Shown piece after piece: positions 13,474 to 19,047 of a stretch of DNA of 19,047 nt (positions are counted from its first letter, which is position 1; each line of letters starts with the position of its first letter). The DNA is from Ferrovibrio sp964429465. Lineage in GTDB: Bacteria > Pseudomonadota > Alphaproteobacteria > Ferrovibrionales > Ferrovibrionaceae. The translations under genes and the position numbers were made by a program. Below the pieces are notes generated by a model that had not been told where the DNA came from, ran no database searches, and was given only the letters and a program-made list of their open reading frames with translations. The stretch is from the NCBI GenBank assembly GCA_964429465.1, contig CAYSCA010000044.1:1-19047 (forward strand), in the 5' to 3' direction.

Positions 13474-16248
13474 CTACGCCGCTTTCGCCTTGGCCGGCTT
13501 CTCTTCCGGGGTGATGCGCTTGAGCAGCGCCTTCTCGACCTGGGTGAGCCGGCGCTTGTCGGTCAGCTTCATGCCGGTCAGGTCCTGCACGTAGAAGACG
13601 TCGACGGCGCGTTCGCCATAGGTCGCGATATGGGCCGAGCCGATCGAAAGGTTGGCGTCGTAAAGCCCGCGGGTGACGTCATAGAGGAAGCCCGGCCGGT
13701 CGCGGCCGTTCACCTCGATCACCGTCCAGCGGTTCGACGCGGCATTGTCGATCAGCACCCGCGGCTCGACCTTGAAGACCCGCGCCCGGCTCGGCACGCC
13801 CGGCGTTTCCGGCGCGATCGCCGAGCGCAATTTGAGATCGCCCGACAGCGCGCGCTCGATGGCGAGGTTGAGCCGCTTCAGCCGCTCCGGCTTGTCGAAG
13901 GCTGCGCCTTCGACATCCTGGATGAAGAACATGTCGAGCGCCATGCCGTCATTGGTGGTGAAGACCTTCGCATCCACGATATTGGCGCCGGCCGCCGCCA
14001 TGGCGCCGGCGACGCGCGCGAACAGCCCCGGATGGTCGGGCGCATAGAGAGTGAATTCGGTGACGGCGCGGAACTTGTCGGGGCTGGTCTCGGTGGTGAG
14101 CGGGCGGCCTTCCGCATCGCCGCGCCGCACCAGCCGCGCGTGGCGCACGATGGTCTCGGCGTCGTTGGAGTACCAGTAATTCTCGTAATGGCGCTTCATC
14201 AGCCGGTCGAGATCGGCCTTCGGCCAGTCGGCAAGCTGCTGGCGCACCTCCGCCTTGGTATCGGCGATGCGCTGGTCGCGGCCGCGCCCGGTGAAGCCGC
14301 CCGACAGATATTCCTCGGCGCGGTAATAGATGTCGCGCAGCAGCTGCCCCTTCCAGCCATTCCAAACCGTCGGCCCCACCGCGCGGATATCGGCCACCGT
14401 CAGGCAGAGCAGCAGCCGCAGGCGTTCCGGGCTCTGCACCAGCTGCGAGAAGTCGATCACCGTCTTGGGATCGGAGATGTCGCGCTTGAACGCGGTGGCC
14501 GACATGGCGAGGTGATGCCGCACCAGCCAGGCGACCGTCTCGGTCTCGGCGCCGGTCAGGCCGAAGCGCGGCCCGAGCTTCTCCGCCACCTTGGCGCCCA
14601 GCACGGAATGATCGCCGCCGCGGCCCTTGGCGATGTCGTGCAGCAGCACGGCGACATAGAGCACGCGGCGCGACAGCACCTCCTGGATGATGCCGACCGA
14701 CAGCGGATGATCCTCTTTCAGCGCGCCGTTCTCGATGCGCGAGAGGATGCCGATGGCGCGGATCGTGTGCTCGTCCACCGTATAGGTGTGGTACATGTCG
14801 TGCTGCGTCTGCGCCACGACGCGGCCGAAATCGGGCACGAAGCGGCCGAACACGCCGGCCTCGTTGAGGCGGCGCAGGGTCGTCTCCGGATCGTTCACCG
14901 AGCAGAGCATTTCCATGAACAGCCGGTTGGCCTCTTCATCGTTGCGCAGGCGGGCATCGATCAGCTTGAGATTCCGCCGCACCAGCCGCAGGGCTTCGGG
15001 ATGGATGTCGAGCCCCTGCTCCTGCGCCAGATGGAACAGCCGCAGCATCTTCACCGGCTGCTTCTCGAACAAATCCTCGGCGCCGACATTGACCCGGCCG
15101 CCCTCGATCTCGAAGCCGTCCAGCGTCTTGGGGCGGCGGATCCGGGCGCGGATCGCCGCCAGCGGTTTCTTCTTCTTGTGGCGCTCCTCCAGGGCGGCGG
15201 CGAAAATGCGCGTCAGGTCGCCGACCTCCTTGGCGATGAGGTAGTATTTCTTCATGAAGCGCTCGACATCGCTGCGGCCCGGCCGGTCGGCATAGCCCAT
15301 CGCCTTGGCGATCTCGGTCTGGGTATCGAAGGTCAGCCGCTCCTCCGGCCGGCCGGTCAGGTAATGCAGGTGGATGCGCACGGTCCACAGGTATTCGCTG
15401 GCCTGCACGAAGCGGCGCTGCTCTTCCCCGTTCAGCAGCCCGCGGCCGACCAGCTCGGCAACGTCCTCAATGCCGTAGACGTATTTCGTGATCCACAGCA
15501 GCGTGTGGAGATCGCGCAAGCCCCCCTTGCCTTCCTTGATGTTGGGCTCGACTACATAGCGGGAATCGCCCATGCGGCGATGGCGCTCGTCGCGCTCGGC
15601 CAGCTTCTTCTCGATGAAATCCGGACCGGTCTTGGCCACCACCTCGGCCTGGAAGCGCTGCCGCAGCTGCACGGCCAGCTCCTGCTCGCCCCAGATCCAG
15701 CGCTGCTCGAGGATCGCCGTGCGGATGGTGACGTCCGACAGCGACAGCCGGATGCATTCATCCACGCTGCGCGTCGCATGCCCGACCTTCAGCCCCAGGT
15801 CCCACAGCAGGTAGAGCATGTATTCGACCACCTGCTCGCCCCAGGGGGTCTGCTTGTAGGGGAACAGGAACAGCAGGTCGACATCGGAAAACGGCGCCAT
15901 CTCGCCGCGGCCGTAGCCGCCGACGGCGACGATGGAGAGCTTCTCGGCCGCGGTCGGATTGGGCAGGCGGTAGACGCGGTTCACCGTGAAATCATGGGTC
16001 AGCCGCACGATCTGGTCAGTGAGGAAGGCGAGCGACTGCCGCGTCGCCAGGGCGGGCATGCCGGCTTGGAAGCGCTGCCGGATCGTCTCGCGGCCGGCAT
16101 TCAGCGCCGCCTTCAGCAGCGCCAGCGCCTGGCGGCGCTGCTCCGGCGTGCCATGCACCCCCTCGCCGCCCAGCGCATCCAGCTGCAGCATCAGCGCCTT
16201 GCGGTCGACGATCTCGCGCGGGTTCTGGATGGTCGGGCGGGGGGTCAT
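13474..16248 (-). CDS. glnD: [Protein-PII] uridylyltransferase/uridylyl-removing enzyme
   Basis: A 924-residue nitrogen sensor that uridylylates PII proteins when glutamine is low and removes UMP when glutamine is high. Domains in order: nucleotidyltransferase with GGYGRGEMAPFSDVDLLF (G110-G111, D122 and D124), a helical GlnD linker region, an HD domain with DEHT (H494) and LLHDIAKGRGGDH (H537, D538) for removal of UMP, then two ACT domains at about 729-810 (APDHPGLFARVAGAM) and 841-915 (GRDRPGFLYDVTRGL) that bind glutamine. All catalytic motifs are intact and length is normal. The ATG is at 16246-16248, with AT-rich TATATA a few bases upstream and no clear Shine-Dalgarno. Palindromic repeats lie on both sides. 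murJ and trpS follow on the same strand. Confidence 0.97.
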   Translation of the reverse strand: MTPRPTIQNPREIVDRKALMLQLDALGGEGVHGTPEQRRQALALLKAALNAGRETIRQRFQAGMPALATRQSLAFLTDQIVRLTHDFTVNRVYRLPNPTAAEKLSIVAVGGYGRGEMAPFSDVDLLFLFPYKQTPWGEQVVEYMLYLLWDLGLKVGHATRSVDECIRLSLSDVTIRTAILEQRWIWGEQELAVQLRQRFQAEVVAKTGPDFIEKKLAERDERHRRMGDSRYVVEPNIKEGKGGLRDLHTLLWITKYVYGIEDVAELVGRGLLNGEEQRRFVQASEYLWTVRIHLHYLTGRPEERLTFDTQTEIAKAMGYADRPGRSDVERFMKKYYLIAKEVGDLTRIFAAALEERHKKKKPLAAIRARIRRPKTLDGFEIEGGRVNVGAEDLFEKQPVKMLRLFHLAQEQGLDIHPEALRLVRRNLKLIDARLRNDEEANRLFMEMLCSVNDPETTLRRLNEAGVFGRFVPDFGRVVAQTQHDMYHTYTVDEHTIRAIGILSRIENGALKEDHPLSVGIIQEVLSRRVLYVAVLLHDIAKGRGGDHSVLGAKVAEKLGPRFGLTGAETETVAWLVRHHLAMSATAFKRDISDPKTVIDFSQLVQSPERLRLLLCLTVADIRAVGPTVWNGWKGQLLRDIYYRAEEYLSGGFTGRGRDQRIADTKAEVRQQLADWPKADLDRLMKRHYENYWYSNDAETIVRHARLVRRGDAEGRPLTTETSPDKFRAVTEFTLYAPDHPGLFARVAGAMAAAGANIVDAKVFTTNDGMALDMFFIQDVEGAAFDKPERLKRLNLAIERALSGDLKLRSAIAPETPGVPSRARVFKVEPRVLIDNAASNRWTVIEVNGRDRPGFLYDVTRGLYDANLSIGSAHIATYGERAVDVFYVQDLTGMKLTDKRRLTQVEKALLKRITPEEKPAKAKAA

Positions 16249-16304
16249 GGCTCTTTATATAATGCGCTGCGCTGGACGTCGTTACCTTTGACCACTCCCA
16301 AAAA

Positions 16305-16369
16305 CCCACACCCTCCCGCTGTCGCGGGTCCCTCCCTCTCCCGATTGCGGGAGAGGGTCGGGGTGAGGG
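16305..16369. repeat. Palindromic intergenic element between the SDR gene and glnD
   Basis: Two hairpins lie in tandem: CCCGC (16315-16319), 4-base loop, GCGGG (16324-16328); and CCCTCTCCCG (16334-16343), loop ATTG, CGGGAGAGGG (16348-16357), a perfect 10-bp stem. The outer ends CCCACACCC and GGGTGAGGG are nearly complementary. The CCCTCTCCCG/CGGGAGAGGG core is related to the element at 13355-13468. It starts 6 bp past the SDR stop on the minus strand, so it may end that transcript, although no T-tract follows. Confidence 0.7.
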
Positions 16370-16375
16370 CGTTCC

Positions 16376-17161
16376 TCACACGCTCTGGAAATTCACCATG
16401 CCGCCGCCGTCGATCACCATGGTCTGGCCGGTCATGAAGCTACCGGCGCGCGAGGCGAGGAAGACGGCGGCGCCGGCGATCTCGTCGGGCTCGCCGACCC
16501 GCTTCAGCGCATAGCCATGCGTCGCCTTCCTGGCGATATCGGGATTCTCCCACAGGGCGCGGGCGAAATCGGTGCGGATCAGGCCCGGCGCGATGCAGTT
16601 GGCGCGGATATTGTCGGGCCCCCACTCGACCGCGAGGTTGCGGGCGAGCTGCATGTCGGCCGCCTTCGAGATGGCATAGGCGCCGAGCAGGTTGGAGCCG
16701 ATCAGGCCGCCGACCGAGGAGATGATGACGATCGCGCCGTCCTTCCTTTTGGCCATGTCGGGCGCCACCATGTTGCACAGCCAGTGATTCGACTTGATGT
16801 TGACGGCCATGATCTTGTCGAAGGCGTCGTCGGGGATGTCCTTGGCCGAGCCGAAGAAGGGATTCACCGCGGCATTGCAGACCAGGATGTCGATCTTGCC
16901 CCAGTGTTTGATCGTGGTATCCACCAGCGTCTGAAGCTGCGCCTTGTCGGAGACGTTGCAGGGCACGACCAGGGCGTCGCCGCCCGCGGCCTTGATCTCG
17001 CCGGCCACCTTCTCGCAGGCCTCGGCCTTGCGGCTGGACACCACCACCCTGGCGCCATGCTGGGCCATGCGCAGCGCGATCGACCGGCCGATGCCCCGGC
17101 TGGACCCGGTGATCACCGCGACCCTGCCCGTCAGATCGAAAAGATGGTCCGTTCCGCTCAT
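16376..17161 (-). CDS. Short-chain dehydrogenase/reductase, DHRS4-like
   Basis: A 261-residue classical SDR using NAD(P)H. Cofactor site TGSSRGIG (18-25); NAAVNPFFG at 96-104; catalytic tetrad N121, S149, Y162 and K166 (YAISK). The arginine in VVSSRK after the second strand suggests NADP(H). ILVCNAAVNPFFGS and APGLIRTDFARALW closely resemble DHRS4-type carbonyl/retinol reductases as I remember them, but the natural substrate cannot be told from sequence. The ATG at 17159-17161 is chosen because GAGGGA lies about 3-8 bases upstream and the Rossmann fold begins right after; the frame is open much further upstream only because it runs antisense to the neighbouring lipoprotein gene. It is upstream of glnD on the same strand, 127 bp away, with a palindromic element between. 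Confidence 0.93.
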   Translation of the reverse strand: MSGTDHLFDLTGRVAVITGSSRGIGRSIALRMAQHGARVVVSSRKAEACEKVAGEIKAAGGDALVVPCNVSDKAQLQTLVDTTIKHWGKIDILVCNAAVNPFFGSAKDIPDDAFDKIMAVNIKSNHWLCNMVAPDMAKRKDGAIVIISSVGGLIGSNLLGAYAISKAADMQLARNLAVEWGPDNIRANCIAPGLIRTDFARALWENPDIARKATHGYALKRVGEPDEIAGAAVFLASRAGSFMTGQTMVIDGGGMVNFQSV

Positions 17162-17290
17162 CGCTCCCTCATGCCGCCTGTTTTGTCCGGTTTTCAAAGC
17201 GGCGCAGCTTAGCGCGCGGCCGCAGCGGTGAACAGGCGCCCTCTCCGGCGGGTTATCCCAACCGAGATTCACATTATATATGCGGACATC

Positions 17291-17785
17291 ATGATCCCCC
17301 GCCTCGTCGCCGGCCTGCTCGTCATCCTGCTCGCCGCCTGCAGCCATCCGAACCCGCCGCCGCCCCGCGTCGCGGCCTGGATGGGCGAGCGGACCGAGCT
17401 GCTGTTCATGCGGGTGATCAGCCAGGACGCCCTGCGCGATGCGCGGCTGACGGCACCCGGCGGCCAGACCATCCTGACCCAGCGGCTGACCACGCCGGGA
17501 CAGGGCGGCGGCTATGACAATGGCGGCTATGGCGTCGGCCGGCCCACGGTGGGCGTCGGCGTGGGCGCCGGATCGAGCGGCAGCTTCGGCACTGGCATCG
17601 GGCTGTCCTTCCCCGTGCTGGGCGGCGGCGGCGCACCGCGGCCCAGCGGGTTTTCCACCCAGGTCGAGTTCGATCTCACCCCCGAGCAGCTGGCGAGCTA
17701 CCGCGCCCGGCCGCAGGACTGGCTGCTCGAGCTGCGCTTCGACACCGGCATCGCCAGCATGCCGGCCCCGGCCCTGCAGCCTTAA
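17291..17785 (+). CDS. Small Gly/Pro-rich lipoprotein of unknown function
   Basis: A 164-residue predicted lipoprotein. The N-terminus MIPRLVAGLLVILLAAC is a short signal peptide with lipobox LLAAC (Cys17), followed by a Pro-rich stretch. Residues about 74-118 are Gly-rich (GYDNGGYGVG, VGVGVGAGSSGSFGTGIG), then a C-terminal segment FSTQVEFDLTPEQLASYR that looks folded. I do not recognise the family; homologues may be annotated as DUF4136-like or hypothetical, but that is a guess. The ATG at 17291 is the first that gives a signal peptide. No Shine-Dalgarno is seen, and an AT-rich TATATA lies 10 bases upstream, so a very short leader is possible. It diverges from the SDR gene across a 129-bp gap. 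Confidence 0.75.
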   Translation: MIPRLVAGLLVILLAACSHPNPPPPRVAAWMGERTELLFMRVISQDALRDARLTAPGGQTILTQRLTTPGQGGGYDNGGYGVGRPTVGVGVGAGSSGSFGTGIGLSFPVLGGGGAPRPSGFSTQVEFDLTPEQLASYRARPQDWLLELRFDTGIASMPAPALQP

Positions 17786-17786
17786 T

Positions 17787-17812
17787 CCGGCCCGGCAAAA
17801 GCTGCCGGCCGG
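17787..17812. promoter_or_regulatory. Dyad with AAAA centre: regulator site or terminator hairpin
   Basis: CCGGC (17792-17796), AAAAGCT, GCCGG (17804-17808) forms a dyad, extended outward by CCGG on each side with one bulged C. It begins just after the lipoprotein stop, so it might be a terminator lacking a T-tract. It is also centred about 85 bp before the predicted sigma54 start site, a usual distance for an enhancer-binding protein. Confidence 0.35.
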
Positions 17813-17835
17813 CGATCCTGCCGCCGCCGGATTTG

Positions 17836-17847
17836 GCGGAAAACCGC
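17836..17847. promoter_or_regulatory. Second AAAA-centred dyad next to the sigma54 promoter
   Basis: GCGG-AAAA-CCGC is a perfect 4-bp dyad around AAAA, ending 11 bp before the -24 box. Its centre resembles that of the dyad at 17792-17808. It could be a second site for the same regulator. It is short, so chance is possible. Confidence 0.3.
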
Positions 17848-17858
17848 GCGCGTCCCGA

Positions 17859-17874
17859 TGGCACGCCGCTTGCT
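17859..17874 (+). promoter_or_regulatory. Sigma54 (RpoN) -24/-12 promoter
   Basis: TGGCACG (17859-17865), 4 bases, TTGCT (17870-17874). This agrees with the sigma54 consensus TGGCACG-N4-TTGCW at every listed position, and the invariant GG and GC are 10 bp apart as required. The predicted transcription start is near 17885, giving a leader of about 26 bases that includes the ribosome site AAGGAG at 17899-17904 and the ATG at 17912. Confidence 0.75.
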
Positions 17875-17911
17875 CCGCCTTAACCAAAACCGCTTGGCAA
17901 GGAGTTGGGTC

Positions 17912-18385
17912 ATGGGCATTGCATTACTGTCGCTGCGTCAGTCGGAAAAGGTCGAGCCGCAGCTGAAGGCGGCCATCAAGGGCATTCCGGCCGCGGCCGC
18001 CGCGCTGTCGGCGCGCGAGCGGCTGGCGCGGCGCGACGGCGAGGCGGCGCCCGGCGCCGGCACGCTCAGCGCGCGGCAATATGTGCAGCAGCTCGGGATC
18101 ATCGAACAGGATGCCACCAAGGCGCAGATGGTCTGGGCTTTGGGCCGCATCGAGCCGGGCGAGCTGGAAACCATGGTGAAGTCGCTGGCCAAGATGCGCG
18201 GCCGCTATGCCAGCCTGGTGCTGGAATACAGCCAGACCGACCGTCCGATCGGCCATGTCGCGCTGGATGAGCTGCGCGGCCTGCGTGAACGCATCGCGGA
18301 ATTCGAGCTCGGGCTGGAGACGATCAAGACCGCCATCCTCGACGGCACGGCGGAAGTCGCCGGCGTGAAGACCGCGACGCTGTAA
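17912..18385 (+). CDS. Orphan helical protein under a sigma54 promoter
   Basis: A 157-residue protein that I do not recognise. It has no signal peptide, membrane segment or cysteine. It is rich in Ala, Leu, Glu and Arg and looks almost wholly helical. An N-terminal part (1-50) ends in a Gly/Pro-containing linker (GEAAPGAGTL), followed by two long amphipathic helices (about 53-75 and 84-106) and a third with ALDELRGLRERIAEFELGLET (about 117-140). Such a make-up suits a small cytoplasmic chaperone, adaptor or regulator, but no function is assigned. The start is well supported by AAGGAG 7 bases before ATG 17912. The sigma54 promoter places it under an enhancer-binding protein. It has no same-strand partner downstream; the next gene is convergent, 30 bp away. 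Confidence 0.8.
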   Translation: MGIALLSLRQSEKVEPQLKAAIKGIPAAAAALSARERLARRDGEAAPGAGTLSARQYVQQLGIIEQDATKAQMVWALGRIEPGELETMVKSLAKMRGRYASLVLEYSQTDRPIGHVALDELRGLRERIAEFELGLETIKTAILDGTAEVAGVKTATL

Positions 18386-18415
18386 CCGTTACCTCGTCGC
18401 TCCCGCGATTTGAGT

Positions 18416-19042
18416 TCAGCGTCTATCGAATGCCAGCCGCAGCGCCATCGCGGCGAACACGCCGCCGAGCAGGCGGTTCTGCCAGCGCACGAAGGCCGGC
18501 CGCTGGGCCAGCCATTCGCCGAGCCGGCCCGCCACCAGCGCGATGCCGCCATTGACGATGCCGCCCGCGGTGCTCAGCACCACGGCGAGGATCAGCGCCT
18601 GCCACACCGCCGTGTCGGGATCGGGCCGCATGAATTGCGGAAACAGCGCGAGGAAGAACAGCGCCACTTTCGGATTGAGCAGGTTGGTCAGCAGCCCCTG
18701 CCGGAACAGGCTCCAGAGCGGCAGCTTCGGCGCATCGGCGCGCGGCGGCTGGAACCCGCCGGCGCCGCGGAAGGCCTGGATGCCGAGCCAGAGCAGATAG
18801 ACCGCGCCGGCCCAGCGGATCGCCTCGAACATCACCGGCGCGATCAGCAGCACGCCACTCAGGGAAAAGCCGGCCAGTAGGGCATGGCCGTAGCAGCCCA
18901 CCGTGATGCCGGCCAGCGTCACCAGTCCGGCGGCGCGGCCCTGCGCGACGGAGCGCGTCATGACCAGCAGCATGTCGGGGCCGGGCGTCAGCGCCAGCGC
19001 GAAAGCCGCGGCGGCAAAGGTCAGCAGGGTGGGCAGATCCAT
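18416..19042 (-). CDS. LysE/RhtB family amino-acid exporter
   Basis: A 208-residue inner-membrane protein of the LysE superfamily, exporting amino acids or related small metabolites. The family signature is near the N-terminus: ALTPGPDMLLVMTRSVAQG, then GLVTLAGITVGCYGHAL. The conserved LLTNLLNPKVALFFLALFPQF is in the middle. About six hydrophobic segments are visible, the usual number. The reading frame is complete, but two adjacent ATG codons (19040-19042 and 19043-19045) lie at the window edge and the ribosome site is out of view, so the start could be three bases further out. Substrate cannot be inferred from the sequence. Confidence 0.92.
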   Translation of the reverse strand: MDLPTLLTFAAAAFALALTPGPDMLLVMTRSVAQGRAAGLVTLAGITVGCYGHALLAGFSLSGVLLIAPVMFEAIRWAGAVYLLWLGIQAFRGAGGFQPPRADAPKLPLWSLFRQGLLTNLLNPKVALFFLALFPQFMRPDPDTAVWQALILAVVLSTAGGIVNGGIALVAGRLGEWLAQRPAFVRWQNRLLGGVFAAMALRLAFDRR

Positions 19043-19047
19043 CATGG

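Noticed and set aside
13462..16437. A 991-codon open frame on the plus strand opposite glnD
   Set aside because: It mirrors glnD, whose domains and motifs are intact on the other strand. Its translation is a His/Gln/Arg/Ala-rich antisense artefact of GC-biased codon use with no recognisable domain.
17162..17887. Upstream extension of the SDR reading frame by about 240 codons
   Set aside because: The extension is antisense to the lipoprotein gene and lacks domain content. The ATG at 17161 has a good ribosome site and starts a normal-length SDR.
1..19047. CRISPR array, tRNA or rRNA genes, insertion sequences, prophage or toxin-antitoxin pair
   Set aside because: No regularly spaced repeats, no cloverleaf or rRNA sequence, and no transposase, integrase or toxin-like product was recognised on either strand.

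Overview
The window is about 19 kb of high-GC chromosomal DNA from a draft assembly, with one 100-N scaffold gap. It looks like an alphaproteobacterium, probably of the Rhodospirillales type. The reasons are the compact order glnD - murJ - trpS - usp - nfuA, a Bradyrhizobium-like D-tartrate dehydratase, a class III adenylate cyclase, a Rickettsia-type 17 kDa antigen lipoprotein, and palindromic intergenic repeats of the kind seen in rhizobia and relatives. I see no tRNA, rRNA, CRISPR array, transposase, integrase or phage gene. No gene-free stretch exceeds 300 bases.

Left part (1-2.4 kb): the last codons of an unknown plus-strand gene. Then, on the minus strand, tarD-like D-tartrate dehydratase (catalytic residues intact), set between two copies of a paired-palindrome repeat, and an exported AmiC-type peptidoglycan amidase. 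Next (2.4-5.5 kb) is a tight minus-strand cluster: 17 kDa glycine-zipper lipoprotein, Sel1-repeat exported protein, CbpA-type J-domain protein and a MmcQ/YjbR protein broken by the assembly gap. Junctions are 10, 24-33 and 6 bp, and a good sigma70-type promoter precedes the lipoprotein. Then (5.6-7.6 kb) a Bax-like membrane glucosaminidase and the Fe-S carrier nfuA.

Middle (7.7-16.3 kb): a class III adenylate cyclase on the plus strand, facing a minus-strand housekeeping block read in the order glnD (PII uridylyltransferase) - murJ (lipid II flippase) - trpS - DUF2333 membrane protein - universal stress protein. glnD has GC-rich palindromic repeats on both sides.

Right part (16.3-19 kb): a DHRS4-like short-chain dehydrogenase (minus), a divergent small lipoprotein (plus), a small orphan helical protein (plus) and a LysE/RhtB exporter (minus) that begins at the window edge.

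Most of the window is ordinary core genome with a cell-wall theme (amidase, glucosaminidase, murJ, lipoproteins). The best candidate for something undescribed is the orphan gene at 17912-18385. It follows an almost perfect sigma54 (-24/-12) promoter and two AAAA-centred dyads at positions where an enhancer-binding protein could act, so it looks like a dedicated RpoN-regulon member of unknown function, possibly linked to flagella or nitrogen.
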